Origin: Velthaea sp965214335
GTDB taxonomy: Bacteria; Vulcanimicrobiota; Vulcanimicrobiia; Vulcanimicrobiales; Vulcanimicrobiaceae
DNA: 64,000 nucleotides
Direction of reading: 5' to 3'
Assembly: GCA_965214335.1 (NCBI GenBank)
Contig: CBDCBO010000002.1
Coordinates: forward strand, 1 to 64,000
This document shows positions 8,594 to 17,720 of the stretch, piece by piece. The stretch's first letter is position 1; each line of letters opens with the position of its first letter. The translations under genes were made by a program, and so were the position numbers. Below the pieces are notes generated by a model. That model worked only from the letters and a program-made list of their open reading frames with translations. It was not told the origin of the DNA and made no database searches.

Positions 8594-8833
8594 GTGTTTC
8601 ACGGCATTGCGGCCGCAGTCCAGCTCATCGGGCTCGCCGTGGCGGCGATCGGCGCCGCGCGCGTGTTTCGGGCGCCGGCGCTGGCGGCCCGGCGGGCTGG
8701 GTTGTCGACGCCCGCCGCCCCGGCCGACGCCCAACGCTACACGCGCGGCCTGACTGATTTTTATCGTATTTCGGGCGCGATCGCGGTGCTGGCCGGAGTA
8801 TTGCTGCTGCTCGTACCGATCTTCGCCGCCTAG
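8594..8833 (+). CDS. Small membrane protein, unknown function
   Basis: A 79-aa product starting at GTG 8594, one base after the stop of the methyltransferase gene, so probably coupled to it. It has two hydrophobic helices, residues ~5-22 (AAAVQLIGLAVAAIGAARVF) and ~58-79 (ISGAIAVLAGVLLLLVPIF), joined by a ~35-residue basic loop. I recognise no family. The length and topology resemble the many small two-helix membrane proteins of unknown role. No alternative frame is better here. Confidence 0.55.
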   Translation: MFHGIAAAVQLIGLAVAAIGAARVFRAPALAARRAGLSTPAAPADAQRYTRGLTDFYRISGAIAVLAGVLLLLVPIFAA

Positions 8834-8885
8834 CGGTGCACGACGTGCAGTTGCGGTAAGAGGCACGCCGCCCAACGTCGAATGT

Positions 8886-9191
8886 ATGCCTGGTATGTCT
8901 TCGGATCGGATCGACGTTCGTCACGTCGCTAAACTCGCCCGGCTTGCGCTCACCGAAGCCGAGGTCGTCGAGTACGGCGATCAACTGGGGCAGTTGCTGG
9001 GCTTCGTCGACGAGTTGCGTGAACTCGATACCGATCGGATCGATCCGACCGCGCAAGTGATCGCATCGCGTAACGTCGTTCGGGCCGACGTTGTCGTTCC
9101 GGGCTTAGCGCAGGCCGAAGTGCTGGCCGCGGCGCCGCAGGCGCAGCAGGGGTTTTTTCGGGTGCCCAAGATTATCGCGGCGGCGCAGTAG
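8886..9191 (+). CDS. gatC: GatC, Asp/Glu-tRNA amidotransferase subunit C
   Basis: Small subunit of the GatCAB complex that converts Glu-tRNA(Gln) and/or Asp-tRNA(Asn) to the amide form. The 101 aa match the family, with VRHVAKLARLALTEAE at the N-terminus and the C-terminal FFRVPKII. The start could be ATG 8886 or ATG 8895; the second begins MSSDRIDV, closer to the usual family N-terminus. It leads a tight run with gatA (2 bp away) and gatB (2 bp after gatA). All three subunits together imply reliance on the indirect route for at least one amide aminoacyl-tRNA. Confidence 0.95.
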   Translation: MPGMSSDRIDVRHVAKLARLALTEAEVVEYGDQLGQLLGFVDELRELDTDRIDPTAQVIASRNVVRADVVVPGLAQAEVLAAAPQAQQGFFRVPKIIAAAQ

Positions 9192-9193
9192 CC

Positions 9194-10687
9194 GTGCCCG
9201 CAGCCGATTTTTTGAATCGTTCGGCGCGCGATATCGCGCGCGCCGTCAACGCGCGCGAACTGTCGGCGGTCGACATCGCGAACAGCGTGAATGCCGCCGT
9301 TCCGGCCGCGGATCGTGAACTGCACGCGTACTTGAGCTTCACGCCCGAGCTCATGCTCGAGCAGGCACGGCGCGCCGATGAACGGATAGCCGCCGGCCAA
9401 ACGTTGCCGCTGGCGGGCGTTCCGGTCGCGATCAAAGACAACATGTGCCTGCGCGGCACACGCACGACGTGCGGATCGAAAATGCTCGAAGGTTGGGTCG
9501 CGCCCTATACCGCAACCGCGGTCGCGCGGTTGCTGGCTGCCGGCGCGCTGCCGATCGGCAAGACCAATATGGACGAGTTCGCGATGGGCAGCTCGTGTGA
9601 AAATAGCGCGTTCGGCGTGACCCGTAACCCGTACGACATGGATCGCGTCCCGGGCGGGTCGTCGGGCGGCAGCGCCGCGGCCGTGGGTGGCGCGCTGGCC
9701 ACGATCGCACTGGGCAGTGATACCGGTGGTTCGATCCGTGAACCGGCGGCGTTCTGCAACGTCGTCGGCTTCAAGCCGACCTACGGTCGCGTCTCACGCT
9801 ACGGTTTGATCGCCTTCGCTTCGAGCCTCGATCAGATTGGGCCGTTCGCGCGCACGGTTGAAGACGCCGCACTGACCTACGATGCGATTGCCGGCCACGA
9901 TCCGCTCGATGCAACGAGTGTCGATCTGGCGGTCGAGGAGACCGCCGCGTATCTGCGCACCGACTTGCGCGGGCTGCGCGTCGGCATCGTGCGCGAGTTC
10001 GGTACCGCCGAGCTCGGCGCGCAGATCGATGCCTGCTATCAGCGGGCGTATGCCGATCTTGCGGCGCTCGGCGCCGAGCTCGTCGAGGTTGAACTGCCGA
10101 CCGCCAAATACGGTCTGGCCACGTACTATCTGATCGCGCCGGCCGAATGCTCGTCCAACTTAGCGCGCTTCGACGGCGTACGGTACGGGCTACGCGTCGA
10201 CGGCGCGGACGTCGGCGAAATGTACGAGCGGACGCGGGCTCACGGTTTCGGTCCCGAAGTCAAGCGGCGTATCCTTATCGGCACGTATGCGCTGTCGAGC
10301 GGTTATTACGATGCCTACTACCTCAAGGCGCAAAAGGCGCGTACGGCGATTGCCGACGACTTCGCTCGCGCGTTCGCCAAATGCGACCTCATCGCTTCAC
10401 CGGCGGCGTCGTCGCCGGCATTCACCTTCAATGCGAAGAGCGATCCGGTTGCAATGTACTTGATGGACTACTATACGATTCCGGTTTCGCTTGCCGGTCT
10501 GCCTTCGCTCTCGGTTCCCTGCGGTGCGGTGGTACCGGCGGACGGCTCGCTCGCGCTACCGCTGGGGCTGCAGTTAGCATCGCCCCTCTTTAGCGAACGT
10601 TTGTTGCTGGGCGCGGCCCATGCGTACGAAGCCGCCACGCGCCACGCGTCACACTTAGCTTTGCCCCAAATCGCGAGCGCGAGCTAA
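9194..10687 (+). CDS. gatA: GatA, Asp/Glu-tRNA amidotransferase subunit A (glutaminase)
   Basis: Amidase-signature subunit that releases ammonia from glutamine for GatB. It is 497 aa, full length. The Ser-cisSer-Lys triad is visible: Lys81 in PVAIKDNMC, the cis-serine in PGGSSGGSAAAV, and the nucleophile region GSDTGGSIREPAAFCN. The C-terminal GLPSLSVPCG is typical. The start is GTG 9194, two bases after the gatC stop. A conserved YYDAYYLKAQKART segment supports GatA over other amidases. Confidence 0.96.
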   Translation: MPAADFLNRSARDIARAVNARELSAVDIANSVNAAVPAADRELHAYLSFTPELMLEQARRADERIAAGQTLPLAGVPVAIKDNMCLRGTRTTCGSKMLEGWVAPYTATAVARLLAAGALPIGKTNMDEFAMGSSCENSAFGVTRNPYDMDRVPGGSSGGSAAAVGGALATIALGSDTGGSIREPAAFCNVVGFKPTYGRVSRYGLIAFASSLDQIGPFARTVEDAALTYDAIAGHDPLDATSVDLAVEETAAYLRTDLRGLRVGIVREFGTAELGAQIDACYQRAYADLAALGAELVEVELPTAKYGLATYYLIAPAECSSNLARFDGVRYGLRVDGADVGEMYERTRAHGFGPEVKRRILIGTYALSSGYYDAYYLKAQKARTAIADDFARAFAKCDLIASPAASSPAFTFNAKSDPVAMYLMDYYTIPVSLAGLPSLSVPCGAVVPADGSLALPLGLQLASPLFSERLLLGAAHAYEAATRHASHLALPQIASAS

Positions 10688-10689
10688 GC

Positions 10690-12150
10690 ATGCACGATCC
10701 GCAGTATGAAGCCGTGATCGGCATCGAGTGTCACGTCGAACTCAAGACGCAGTCCAAGATGTTTTGCGGCTGCCCTAACGTGTTCGGCGGCGAGCCGAAC
10801 TCCAATGTATGTCCGGTGTGTCTGGCGTTGCCGGGAGCGTTGCCGGTGCCCAATAGCGCGGCGATCGAACACATGATCCGGGCGGGTCTTGCGTTCGATG
10901 CCGAGATACCGGCGTTCTCAAAGTTCGACCGTAAAAATTACTTTTATCCCGACATGCCCAAAGACTATCAGATCTCGCAATTCGATATGCCGCTCACGCA
11001 GGGCGGCAGCGTGCGGTATTGGCTGGCCGACGGCACGCGCCGCGAGTGCCGCTTGACCCGCATTCATTTGGAAGAAGATACCGGAAAGTCGACGCACGCG
11101 GGTAGCGGCGACGGGCGCATCGCGGGATCGACGTATTCGCTCGTTGATTTTAACCGCGCCGGCGTGCCGCTCATGGAGTGCGTGTCCGATCCGGATCTCC
11201 GGTCCGCCGATGAAGCCGTCGCGTATCTCGATGCGCTCAAACGTACCTTCGTGCAGCTCGGCGTGTCCGATGTCAAAATGGAGGAAGGCTCGCTGCGCTG
11301 CGATGCCAACGTGTCGATTCGGCGTTTCGGTGACTCCGCATACGGAACGAAAACCGAGATTAAAAATATGAATTCGTTCCGCAGCGTGCATCGAGCGATC
11401 GAGAGCGAAATCGAGCGCCAGATCGAGATGCTGGCGCGCGGCGAGCGGATCGTGCAAGAAACGCGCGGTTGGGACGAAGCGGCCGGCACGACGCACGCGA
11501 TGCGCTCCAAGGAAAAAGCCCACGATTATCGCTATTTTCCCGATCCGGATCTCGCGCCGATGGAAATCGATCGCGCGACGGTCGAGCGCTTGCGGGCCAG
11601 CTTACCCGAATTGCCCGTAGCGCGCTACGAGCGCTACGTCGGCGAATACAAGCTGGGCGTCGCGCAAGCTACCCAGCTCGTCGACAATGCGTCACTGGCG
11701 TCCTATTTTGACCGCGCGGTGAGCGCCGCCCGCAATCCGGCCGGCGTGCTCAACTTCGTGCTCGGCGACCTGTCGCGGTTGGCCAACGAGCACGGCATCG
11801 ACGTTGCCGATTCCAAGGTAACACCTGAGGCGCTGGCTGAACTGGTCAGCTTGACCGATGCGAAAACGATCAATTCCAAAATCGCCAAAGACGTGCTCGG
11901 GCGTTTATGGCGCGATGGCGGATCGGCGCGCGCGATCGTGGACGCCGACGGGCTCGCGCAGGTTTCCGACCCGGCGGCCGTTGCCGGTTTTATCGACGGG
12001 GTGCTGGCGGCCAACGCGAAGTCGGTCGCCGATTTTGCCGCCGGTAAAGACAACGCGCTTAAATTTCTGGTGGGCCAAGTGATGAAAGCCAGCCGCGGAA
12101 CGGCGAATCCGGCACTCGTGGAGCAGCTGCTGCGCGAACGCCTGCGATGA
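10690..12150 (+). CDS. gatB: GatB, Asp/Glu-tRNA amidotransferase subunit B
   Basis: Kinase/amidotransferase subunit that activates the misacylated tRNA and binds its acceptor end. The 486 aa comprise a catalytic cradle domain beginning EAVIGIECHVELKTQSKMF, with zinc-binding type cysteines in CGCPNVFG and CPVCLALPG. FDRKNYFYPDMPKDYQISQ and the core YRYFPDPDLAP follow. The helical and YqeY-like tail ends with KFLVGQVMKASRG. The gene begins 2 bp after gatA and its stop overlaps the mutS2 start (ATGA at 12147). Confidence 0.97.
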   Translation: MHDPQYEAVIGIECHVELKTQSKMFCGCPNVFGGEPNSNVCPVCLALPGALPVPNSAAIEHMIRAGLAFDAEIPAFSKFDRKNYFYPDMPKDYQISQFDMPLTQGGSVRYWLADGTRRECRLTRIHLEEDTGKSTHAGSGDGRIAGSTYSLVDFNRAGVPLMECVSDPDLRSADEAVAYLDALKRTFVQLGVSDVKMEEGSLRCDANVSIRRFGDSAYGTKTEIKNMNSFRSVHRAIESEIERQIEMLARGERIVQETRGWDEAAGTTHAMRSKEKAHDYRYFPDPDLAPMEIDRATVERLRASLPELPVARYERYVGEYKLGVAQATQLVDNASLASYFDRAVSAARNPAGVLNFVLGDLSRLANEHGIDVADSKVTPEALAELVSLTDAKTINSKIAKDVLGRLWRDGGSARAIVDADGLAQVSDPAAVAGFIDGVLAANAKSVADFAAGKDNALKFLVGQVMKASRGTANPALVEQLLRERLR

Positions 12151-14489
12151 GCTTCATTGATGCGCGCGGTCGCGAGGTGCTCGACTTCAGCCGCATTCGC
12201 GAGCGGCTGGCGGGCCTGACGCACGCCGACGCGGCCTACGCGCGCGCCGTGGGGCTCGAGCCGGCGACCGATTTTGCCTCCGTTCGGCAATTGATCGCCG
12301 AGACGTCCGAGATGCGCCGGCTCGTGCGCGACACCGGTTTTGGTTTGAGTCGTATCGCCGACGTCGACAGCGCGGTGGGCAACGCGGCGCGCGGCGTGCC
12401 GATCGCGGCCCTCGACTTACGGGCCATCGCCGACGCATTGGCCGCCGCGGCCTACGCCGCGCGGACGATTCGCGAGAGTGATGCGACGCCGCTGTTGCGC
12501 GAGCGCATCGCGAGCTTTCGGCCGTTACCGGCGCTCGTCGCGCGGATCGTCGAAGCGATCGACGAGCGCGGCGCGGTGCTCGACCGCGCTTCGCCGGCGT
12601 TGGCCCGCTTGCGGCGCGGTATCATCCAAGCTCAAGACGATGCTCGCGAGCGCGCGGCGGCAATTCTGCGCTCGGCGAAATATTCGCGTGCCATTCAAGA
12701 CCAGATCGTGACCGTTCGCGACGGTCGTTTCGTGGTGCCGATCAAGGCGGAATTCGGCGGCGAGGTTCCGGGCATCGTGCACGACGCGAGTTCGAGCGGC
12801 GCAACCCTTTTCGTCGAGCCGCTCGAAGCGCTCGAAACGAACAATCGCCTGCGCGCGCTGCGCGTTCAAGAAGAACATGAAGTCGCGCGCATCTTGGCCG
12901 AGCTCAGCAGTTACGCCGGCAGCGAAGCGGCGCAGATCGCGACCGACGTGGCGCTGTACGTGGAGCTCGACCTCGCGTGTGCGCGTGCCGTCCTAGCCGA
13001 GCGGATGAACGCCGTGCCGCCGCAGTTGGTCGATGCGGCGACGATCGACATTCACGACGGCCGCCATCCGCTGTTGGACGATCGCGCGGTGCCGCAATCC
13101 GTGCGGCTCGACGACGATATCCGGCTGTTGCTCGTGAGCGGCCCGAACATGGGCGGGAAGACCGTCGCACTCAAAATGGTGGGCCTGTTCGTAACGATGG
13201 CCGGTTGCGGCATGCACGTTCCGGCCGTCACGGCGACGATCGGGCAATTCACCCGAATCTTCACCGATATCGGCGACGAGCAATCGATTGCCCAAAACGC
13301 GTCGACGTTCTCAGCGCATCTGCGCCGGCTGGCCGAAATCGTCGATGCGGCCGATGCGCGATCGCTCATCCTCATCGACGAGATCGGCTCGGGCACCGAA
13401 CCCGGTGCCGGCGCCGCGCTAGCCGTCGCCGTACTCGAACGCTTCATCGCCGTGGGCGCGCGGTGTATCGCGACCACCCACGCGACGGAATTGAAACTGT
13501 TCGGCGCCGACCACGCCCACGTGCGTAACGCCAGCGTCCGGTTCGATCCCACCACGTACGTGCCGACCTATCAGCTCGACATCGGTTCGCCCGGCCAGTC
13601 GTTGGCCTTCGCGTTGGCTCGCACGATGCGGCTCGACCCGGCCGTCGTCGCGCGGGCCGAGTCGCTGCTGTCCGACGCCGAACGCGACTACGACCGCGCG
13701 CTGGCCGAACTTGCCCACGAACGTGCGCAAACGACCGCCGAGCGGGAGCGGCTCGACCGCGAGCGGGTTGCGCTGCATACGCTCGAGGAGGTCGCGCGGC
13801 GCAAGGCCGATGTCGCCGAACGCGAACGGCGCGAATTGGCGAACCGGGCCGAAGCGCGCCTGAGCGAGGCGCTGCGCAATTTTACCGCCGAACTCGAGCG
13901 GCGCGCGGCGCAGAGCGGCGGCCGCGCGCGCGCCCGCGTCACTCCCGGTCAGAGCGACTTGCTCAGCCGGACGCTCGACGAGATGCGTCGCGATCTAGGT
14001 ATCGATCGCGCGCCGCGCCGCACCGGGCCGGCCAAGGCTCCGATCGCGCTCGGCGACCGCGTCATGATCACGGCTCTCGATCAGGAAGGCATCGTCGCCG
14101 AAGACTTGGGCGATACGGCGCTTGTCACGATCGGTTCGATGCGCATGACCGTACCCAAAACCGAGTTGCAGCGGCGCGGCGGCGCGCCGCCGCGACCCAA
14201 GCCCGACATCGCGGCGGGCGAGGCGAAGCTGGCCGCCGCGACGAGCGCTCAAACGCAACTCGACGTGCGCGGTCAACGCTACGTCGAAGCGCAGCCGAAA
14301 GTCGATGCCTGGATCGACGGCGCCGTGCTCATGGGCTATTCGCCGCTGCGGCTCATTCACGGCAAAGGCACGGGCTTACTCGGGCGCGGGTTGCAAGAAT
14401 TTCTGCGCGCGCATGCCGCCGTCACCGGGGTGCGGTACGGGAACGCCGATGAGGGAGGCTCGGGAGTTACCGTTTTTGAATTGCGCTAA
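12147..14489 (+). CDS. mutS2: MutS2, ribosome-rescue/anti-recombination ATPase
   Basis: MutS-family ATPase with a C-terminal Smr nuclease domain. In other bacteria it is implicated in suppressing recombination and in resolving collided ribosomes. The 780 aa show a helical core, Walker A GPNMGGKT near residue 332, Walker B LILIDEIGSGTEPGAG, a long coiled-coil clamp (about 510-590), and the Smr domain from ~705 with LDVRG and the core IHGKGTGLLGRGL. There are no mismatch-recognition MutS domains, which excludes MutS1. It is translationally coupled to gatB, in keeping with a translation-linked role. Confidence 0.96.
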   Translation: MSFIDARGREVLDFSRIRERLAGLTHADAAYARAVGLEPATDFASVRQLIAETSEMRRLVRDTGFGLSRIADVDSAVGNAARGVPIAALDLRAIADALAAAAYAARTIRESDATPLLRERIASFRPLPALVARIVEAIDERGAVLDRASPALARLRRGIIQAQDDARERAAAILRSAKYSRAIQDQIVTVRDGRFVVPIKAEFGGEVPGIVHDASSSGATLFVEPLEALETNNRLRALRVQEEHEVARILAELSSYAGSEAAQIATDVALYVELDLACARAVLAERMNAVPPQLVDAATIDIHDGRHPLLDDRAVPQSVRLDDDIRLLLVSGPNMGGKTVALKMVGLFVTMAGCGMHVPAVTATIGQFTRIFTDIGDEQSIAQNASTFSAHLRRLAEIVDAADARSLILIDEIGSGTEPGAGAALAVAVLERFIAVGARCIATTHATELKLFGADHAHVRNASVRFDPTTYVPTYQLDIGSPGQSLAFALARTMRLDPAVVARAESLLSDAERDYDRALAELAHERAQTTAERERLDRERVALHTLEEVARRKADVAERERRELANRAEARLSEALRNFTAELERRAAQSGGRARARVTPGQSDLLSRTLDEMRRDLGIDRAPRRTGPAKAPIALGDRVMITALDQEGIVAEDLGDTALVTIGSMRMTVPKTELQRRGGAPPRPKPDIAAGEAKLAAATSAQTQLDVRGQRYVEAQPKVDAWIDGAVLMGYSPLRLIHGKGTGLLGRGLQEFLRAHAAVTGVRYGNADEGGSGVTVFELR

Positions 14490-14492
14490 GTT

Positions 14493-15728
14493 GTGGCAAC
14501 CCGCGATTCGGAAGTCGATGCCGGCGCACTCATCGACGGCTGCGCTCACGTGGAAACAGCGGCCGAACTGGCGCAGCGCATCGCGCGCGGCACGCCCTTG
14601 CGGGTCAAGTTCGGCGTCGACCCGACCGGTTCCGAACTCCATCTCGGCCACGCCGTGGTGCTGCACAAGATGCAGGAGTTCGTGGCGGCCGGCCACGACG
14701 TCACGTTGCTCATCGGCGACTTCACGGCGCTCATCGGCGATCCCAGCGGACGCAACGATTCGCGGCCGCATCTGACCCCCGAAGCGATCGCCGACAATAT
14801 GCGTACCTACGCGCAGCAGGCCGGGCTCGTACTCGACCTCGAGCGAGTGACGATTCGCTACAACTCGGAATGGTTGGGCCGGCTGCAACTCGCCGATCTG
14901 ATCCGGCTCATGGCCCAAACGACAGTCGCGAAGATGCTCGCGCGCGAAGACTTTCGCAAGCGTTATTCGGGCGCTACGCCGATTGCTCTGCACGAGTTTC
15001 TGTATCCGGTGGCGCAAGCATACGACTCGGTCGCGTTAGGCTGCGACGTCGAGCTGGGCGGCGACGACCAGTTATTTAATTTTCTGTTGGCGCGCGATTA
15101 CCAAGTCAACGCCGGCCAATTACCGCAAATTTGCATGACCTTGCCGATCCTCGAAGGCACGGACGGCGTGCTGCGCATGGGCAAGTCGAAAGGCAATTAC
15201 ATCGGGCTCACCGAGCCGCCGCGCGAGGCGTTCCGCAAGGTGATGGGTATCCCCGATGCGCTCATAGGGCGCTGGTCGCGGCTGGCCGATTTTCGCTCGC
15301 AGGACGAGTGCGCCGCGCTCGAGCGCGGTATCGCCGATGGTTCACGCGTCGCGATGAATGAGAAGAAGCAGCTAGCCCAAGCGATCGTCCGGCGCTATCA
15401 CGGGACGGTTGCCGCGCTCGATGCGCGCGAGTATTTCGAGCGGACCGTGCAACGTGGCGAACGGCCCGACGACGTCGCCGTCATCGAGCTTGCGCCGGCC
15501 GTCAAACTCGTTGAAGCGCTCGTTGCAGCCGACCTGGCACACAGTAAACGCGCCGCCCAGCGCTTGATCGGCGAAGGAGCCGTGCGCCTCGACGGCATCG
15601 TCGTGAGCGAGCGAGCCGCGCAACTGCCGTTGGCCGGAGCGGTGATGCTTTCGGTCGGCGCGCACAAACACATTCGAATCACGCTCAACGGGCACGATTC
15701 GGCCACCGATACCAACGTTGAAAGGTAA
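14493..15728 (+). CDS. tyrS: Tyrosyl-tRNA synthetase (TyrZ-type)
   Basis: Charges tRNA-Tyr. It is 411 aa: a class I Rossmann domain with the HIGH motif as HLGH (~residue 49) in FGVDPTGSELHLGHAVVL, the specificity region YDSVALGCDVELGGDDQLFN, and a C-terminal S4 RNA-binding domain (about 335-405). The KMSKS loop reads RMGKSKGNYIG (~228), with Lys to Arg and Ser to Gly at the first and third positions. The catalytic KS dipeptide is kept. The start is GTG 14493, 3 bp after mutS2, so it is the fifth gene of the gat run. The short spacing and DPSGR pattern favour the TyrZ-like subgroup. Confidence 0.95.
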   Translation: MATRDSEVDAGALIDGCAHVETAAELAQRIARGTPLRVKFGVDPTGSELHLGHAVVLHKMQEFVAAGHDVTLLIGDFTALIGDPSGRNDSRPHLTPEAIADNMRTYAQQAGLVLDLERVTIRYNSEWLGRLQLADLIRLMAQTTVAKMLAREDFRKRYSGATPIALHEFLYPVAQAYDSVALGCDVELGGDDQLFNFLLARDYQVNAGQLPQICMTLPILEGTDGVLRMGKSKGNYIGLTEPPREAFRKVMGIPDALIGRWSRLADFRSQDECAALERGIADGSRVAMNEKKQLAQAIVRRYHGTVAALDAREYFERTVQRGERPDDVAVIELAPAVKLVEALVAADLAHSKRAAQRLIGEGAVRLDGIVVSERAAQLPLAGAVMLSVGAHKHIRITLNGHDSATDTNVER

Positions 15729-15732
15729 CACC

Positions 15733-15933
15733 ATGGCCGCCGTCACCTATACCGCCGCGCCGACCATTTCCGGACCCACGTTCACGTGCTCGCGTTGCCG
15801 CCGCGTCTATGCCTACCCGACCGATCACGGTGCCCCGATCCGCTGCGAATGCGGCTGGTGGTATCAGAATTTGGGCCATGGCCGCATTCTCGAGCAGTAT
15901 AAACCGCGGATCGGCGGCGCGCCCGAAGTCTAG
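15733..15933 (+). CDS. Small zinc-ribbon protein, unknown function
   Basis: A 66-residue product from ATG 15733, preceded by GAAAGG at suitable distance. An upstream in-frame ATG at 15718 would overlap tyrS and lacks a better ribosome site. Two pairs of cysteines, FTCSRCRRVY and IRCECGWWY, form a CxxC-x(~19)-CxC arrangement typical of a rubredoxin-like or RPB-type zinc ribbon. The family is not clear to me. It is probably the last gene of the tyrS transcript. Confidence 0.75.
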   Translation: MAAVTYTAAPTISGPTFTCSRCRRVYAYPTDHGAPIRCECGWWYQNLGHGRILEQYKPRIGGAPEV

Positions 15934-15945
15934 CCCCGGGCGCTG

Positions 15946-16839
15946 CTAGCCGCGCGCGTCGAGTCGTGATGCCAGATCGTGCACTTCGCTCGCGCTCAAG
16001 ACGAATTGCCGCTTGCAAAACTCGCAGATCGCTTCAGTTTGCGGCTGTTCGCTCGCCATCTTCGTCAGTTCGTCGCGACCTAATCCGAGCAGCGCGGATT
16101 CGACCTTTTCACGCGTGCAGCGGCAATCGAACTCGACGGAATACTCACGAAAAAGCTTGAGTTCCAGCGATGCGGTGATCGCGGCGAGCAACGTTTCGCA
16201 GCCGGCGCCGGCCACGATCTGCTGCGTTACCGCCGGCATCAGACGGGAGTTGCGTTCGAGCGTCGCGATGGTCGCGTCGTCCGCGCCGGGCATCAACTGC
16301 GCGATGATGCCGCCGGCTGCCACGATGCCGTCGGGGTTGGCCAACACCCCGAGCGCGACGACACTGGGTATCTGTTGCGAATTGGCCAGGTAGGCCGCGA
16401 TGTCGTCACCGATTTCGCCTGATTCCAGCGGCACGATGCCGTTGTAGGGTTGCCCCACTTCGTAACTTTTGGTGACCTGTAATTGCCCGCTGCCGACCAC
16501 CCCCGCGACGTCGAATTTACCGCGCTCGTTCAGCGGAATATCGGCGCCGGGATTGCGTGCGTAGGCCCGGGCCGCGACGCGACCGTTGCCCAAACTCCAG
16601 CTATCGGCGACCACCTTGCCGATCGGACCGTCACCGTTGACTTGCAGCGTCAAGCGTTCACGCTCGCCCAGACTCGCCCCGAGCAGTGCCGCACCGGTGA
16701 TGAGCCGCCCGACCGCCGCGCTTGCCGTCGGCGCCAATTGATGACGCTGCTGCGCTTCGCGCACGGCTTGCGTGGTAATTCCGGCCACCAGCGACACGGT
16801 ACCATTCGCGGCACTGGCGGTCATCAATCGATCCTGCAT
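15946..16839 (-). CDS. hslO: Hsp33, redox-regulated holdase chaperone
   Basis: Cytoplasmic chaperone activated by oxidation of a zinc-bound cysteine cluster. The 297 aa contain the N-terminal core with GRLITGAALLGASLGERERL and the C-terminal redox switch CxC...CxxC, seen as CRCTRE and CEFCKRQF about 33 residues apart. Signature segments such as GELQ-like SGQLQVTKS and SGEIGDDIAAYLANSQQIP are typical. The minus-strand gene ends 13 bp from the zinc-ribbon gene (convergent). Confidence 0.95.
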   Translation of the reverse strand: MQDRLMTASAANGTVSLVAGITTQAVREAQQRHQLAPTASAAVGRLITGAALLGASLGERERLTLQVNGDGPIGKVVADSWSLGNGRVAARAYARNPGADIPLNERGKFDVAGVVGSGQLQVTKSYEVGQPYNGIVPLESGEIGDDIAAYLANSQQIPSVVALGVLANPDGIVAAGGIIAQLMPGADDATIATLERNSRLMPAVTQQIVAGAGCETLLAAITASLELKLFREYSVEFDCRCTREKVESALLGLGRDELTKMASEQPQTEAICEFCKRQFVLSASEVHDLASRLDARG

Positions 16840-17006
16840 CTCCTATAGTCAAAACCAGGCCGCGCAATTCTCGTTGCAGGACGGGGTTTTTCGGGCCGCA
16901 CCGGGAGGAGGGCAAAGGCCCTCTGCGTATACCCGTTGCCAGCGGAGGCCGTGAACGGATAACGCGCCGGCAGCCGTTCGCGCATCGGGTTTTTGAGGAA
17001 TTGGAA

Positions 17007-17336
17007 TTGACGAAAGCAGATCTTATCGACTCGCTGTCGAACGAGTTTGAGTTGTCGAAACGGCAAGTCGGTGAGATGATCGACATGCTGCTCGACGAAA
17101 TTAAAACGGCACTGCAAGCCGGCGATAAAGTGCAGTTGATCCCATTCGGTAGTTTTGTCGTTCGCGATCGAAAGAAACGCGAAGGCCGCAATCCAAAGAC
17201 GGGCGAGAAACTCGTCATCGCGGCGCGCCGCGTGCCGGCGTTCAGCGCCGGAAAGTCATTGCGCGACGCCGTCGGCGGGGCCAAGAAAAAAGCCGCCGGC
17301 AAAGCCGGCGCCAAGAAGGTCGCGAAAAAGCGCTAA
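17007..17336 (+). CDS. HU-family nucleoid DNA-binding protein
   Basis: Histone-like DNA-bending dimer. I place the start at TTG 17007 (MTKADLID), not TTG 17001. GAGGAA at 16995-17000 is then at proper distance, whereas it would abut 17001. The 109 residues contain the HU fold with IPFGSFVVRDRKKREGRNP and the beta-arm segment GEKLVIAARRVPAFSAGK. The usual ~90 residues are followed by a Lys/Ala-rich tail (AKKKAAGKAGAKKVAKKR), as in actinobacterial HupB and some other phyla. That tail probably adds non-specific DNA or RNA binding. Confidence 0.94.
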   Translation: MTKADLIDSLSNEFELSKRQVGEMIDMLLDEIKTALQAGDKVQLIPFGSFVVRDRKKREGRNPKTGEKLVIAARRVPAFSAGKSLRDAVGGAKKKAAGKAGAKKVAKKR

Positions 17337-17391
17337 TCCGGCGCCCGAGCAGGGATGCCGCGTTTTGCGCTGCAATCGATTTGGGACGGAT

Positions 17392-17468
17392 CGGGCAGTA
17401 GCGCAGCTTGGTAGCGCATCAGTCTGGGGGACTGGGGGTCGCAGGTTCAAATCCTGTCTGCCCGACCA
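17392..17468 (+). tRNA. tRNA-Pro (anticodon GGG)
   Basis: A full cloverleaf can be drawn by hand. The acceptor CGGGCAG pairs with CTGCCCG, with discriminator A and an encoded CCA (17466-17468). The D-arm is GCGC-AGCTTGGTA-GCGC. The anticodon stem TCAGT/ACTGG (one T-G wobble) carries loop CTGGGGG with anticodon GGG. The T-arm contains GGTTCAAATCC. Length is 77 nt. The gene lies 55 bp downstream of the HU gene, and a terminator follows. Confidence 0.96.
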
Positions 17469-17490
17469 TTATATCGGAGTTCGAGACAGA

Positions 17491-17527
17491 ACGGCGAATC
17501 GTACGGTTCGCCGTTTCGTTTTTTTTA
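17491..17527 (+). terminator. Rho-independent terminator after tRNA-Pro
   Basis: An 8-bp perfect stem, ACGGCGAA at 17491-17498 and TTCGCCGT at 17507-17514, with an 8-nt loop, is followed by TTCG and a run of T. It lies 23 bp beyond the tRNA and would end the HU-tRNA transcript. Confidence 0.85.
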
Positions 17528-17720
17528 AAGCGCGCGGTAGGGACGGTTCGGGCCGGCGAGCCGCTTCGAGCGTTACCCAGCAGAGACGTTTACGCTCCGA
17601 TCCGGCACTCGCTTACGCCGTTAGCGGCGTGCTCGAACGCCCGAGTCGATCGAAGATTCGCGATCGCTCCTAACTCGTAACAACGACGCCGCGTCACGCA
17701 GCGTCGTAGACCGTTGCCCG

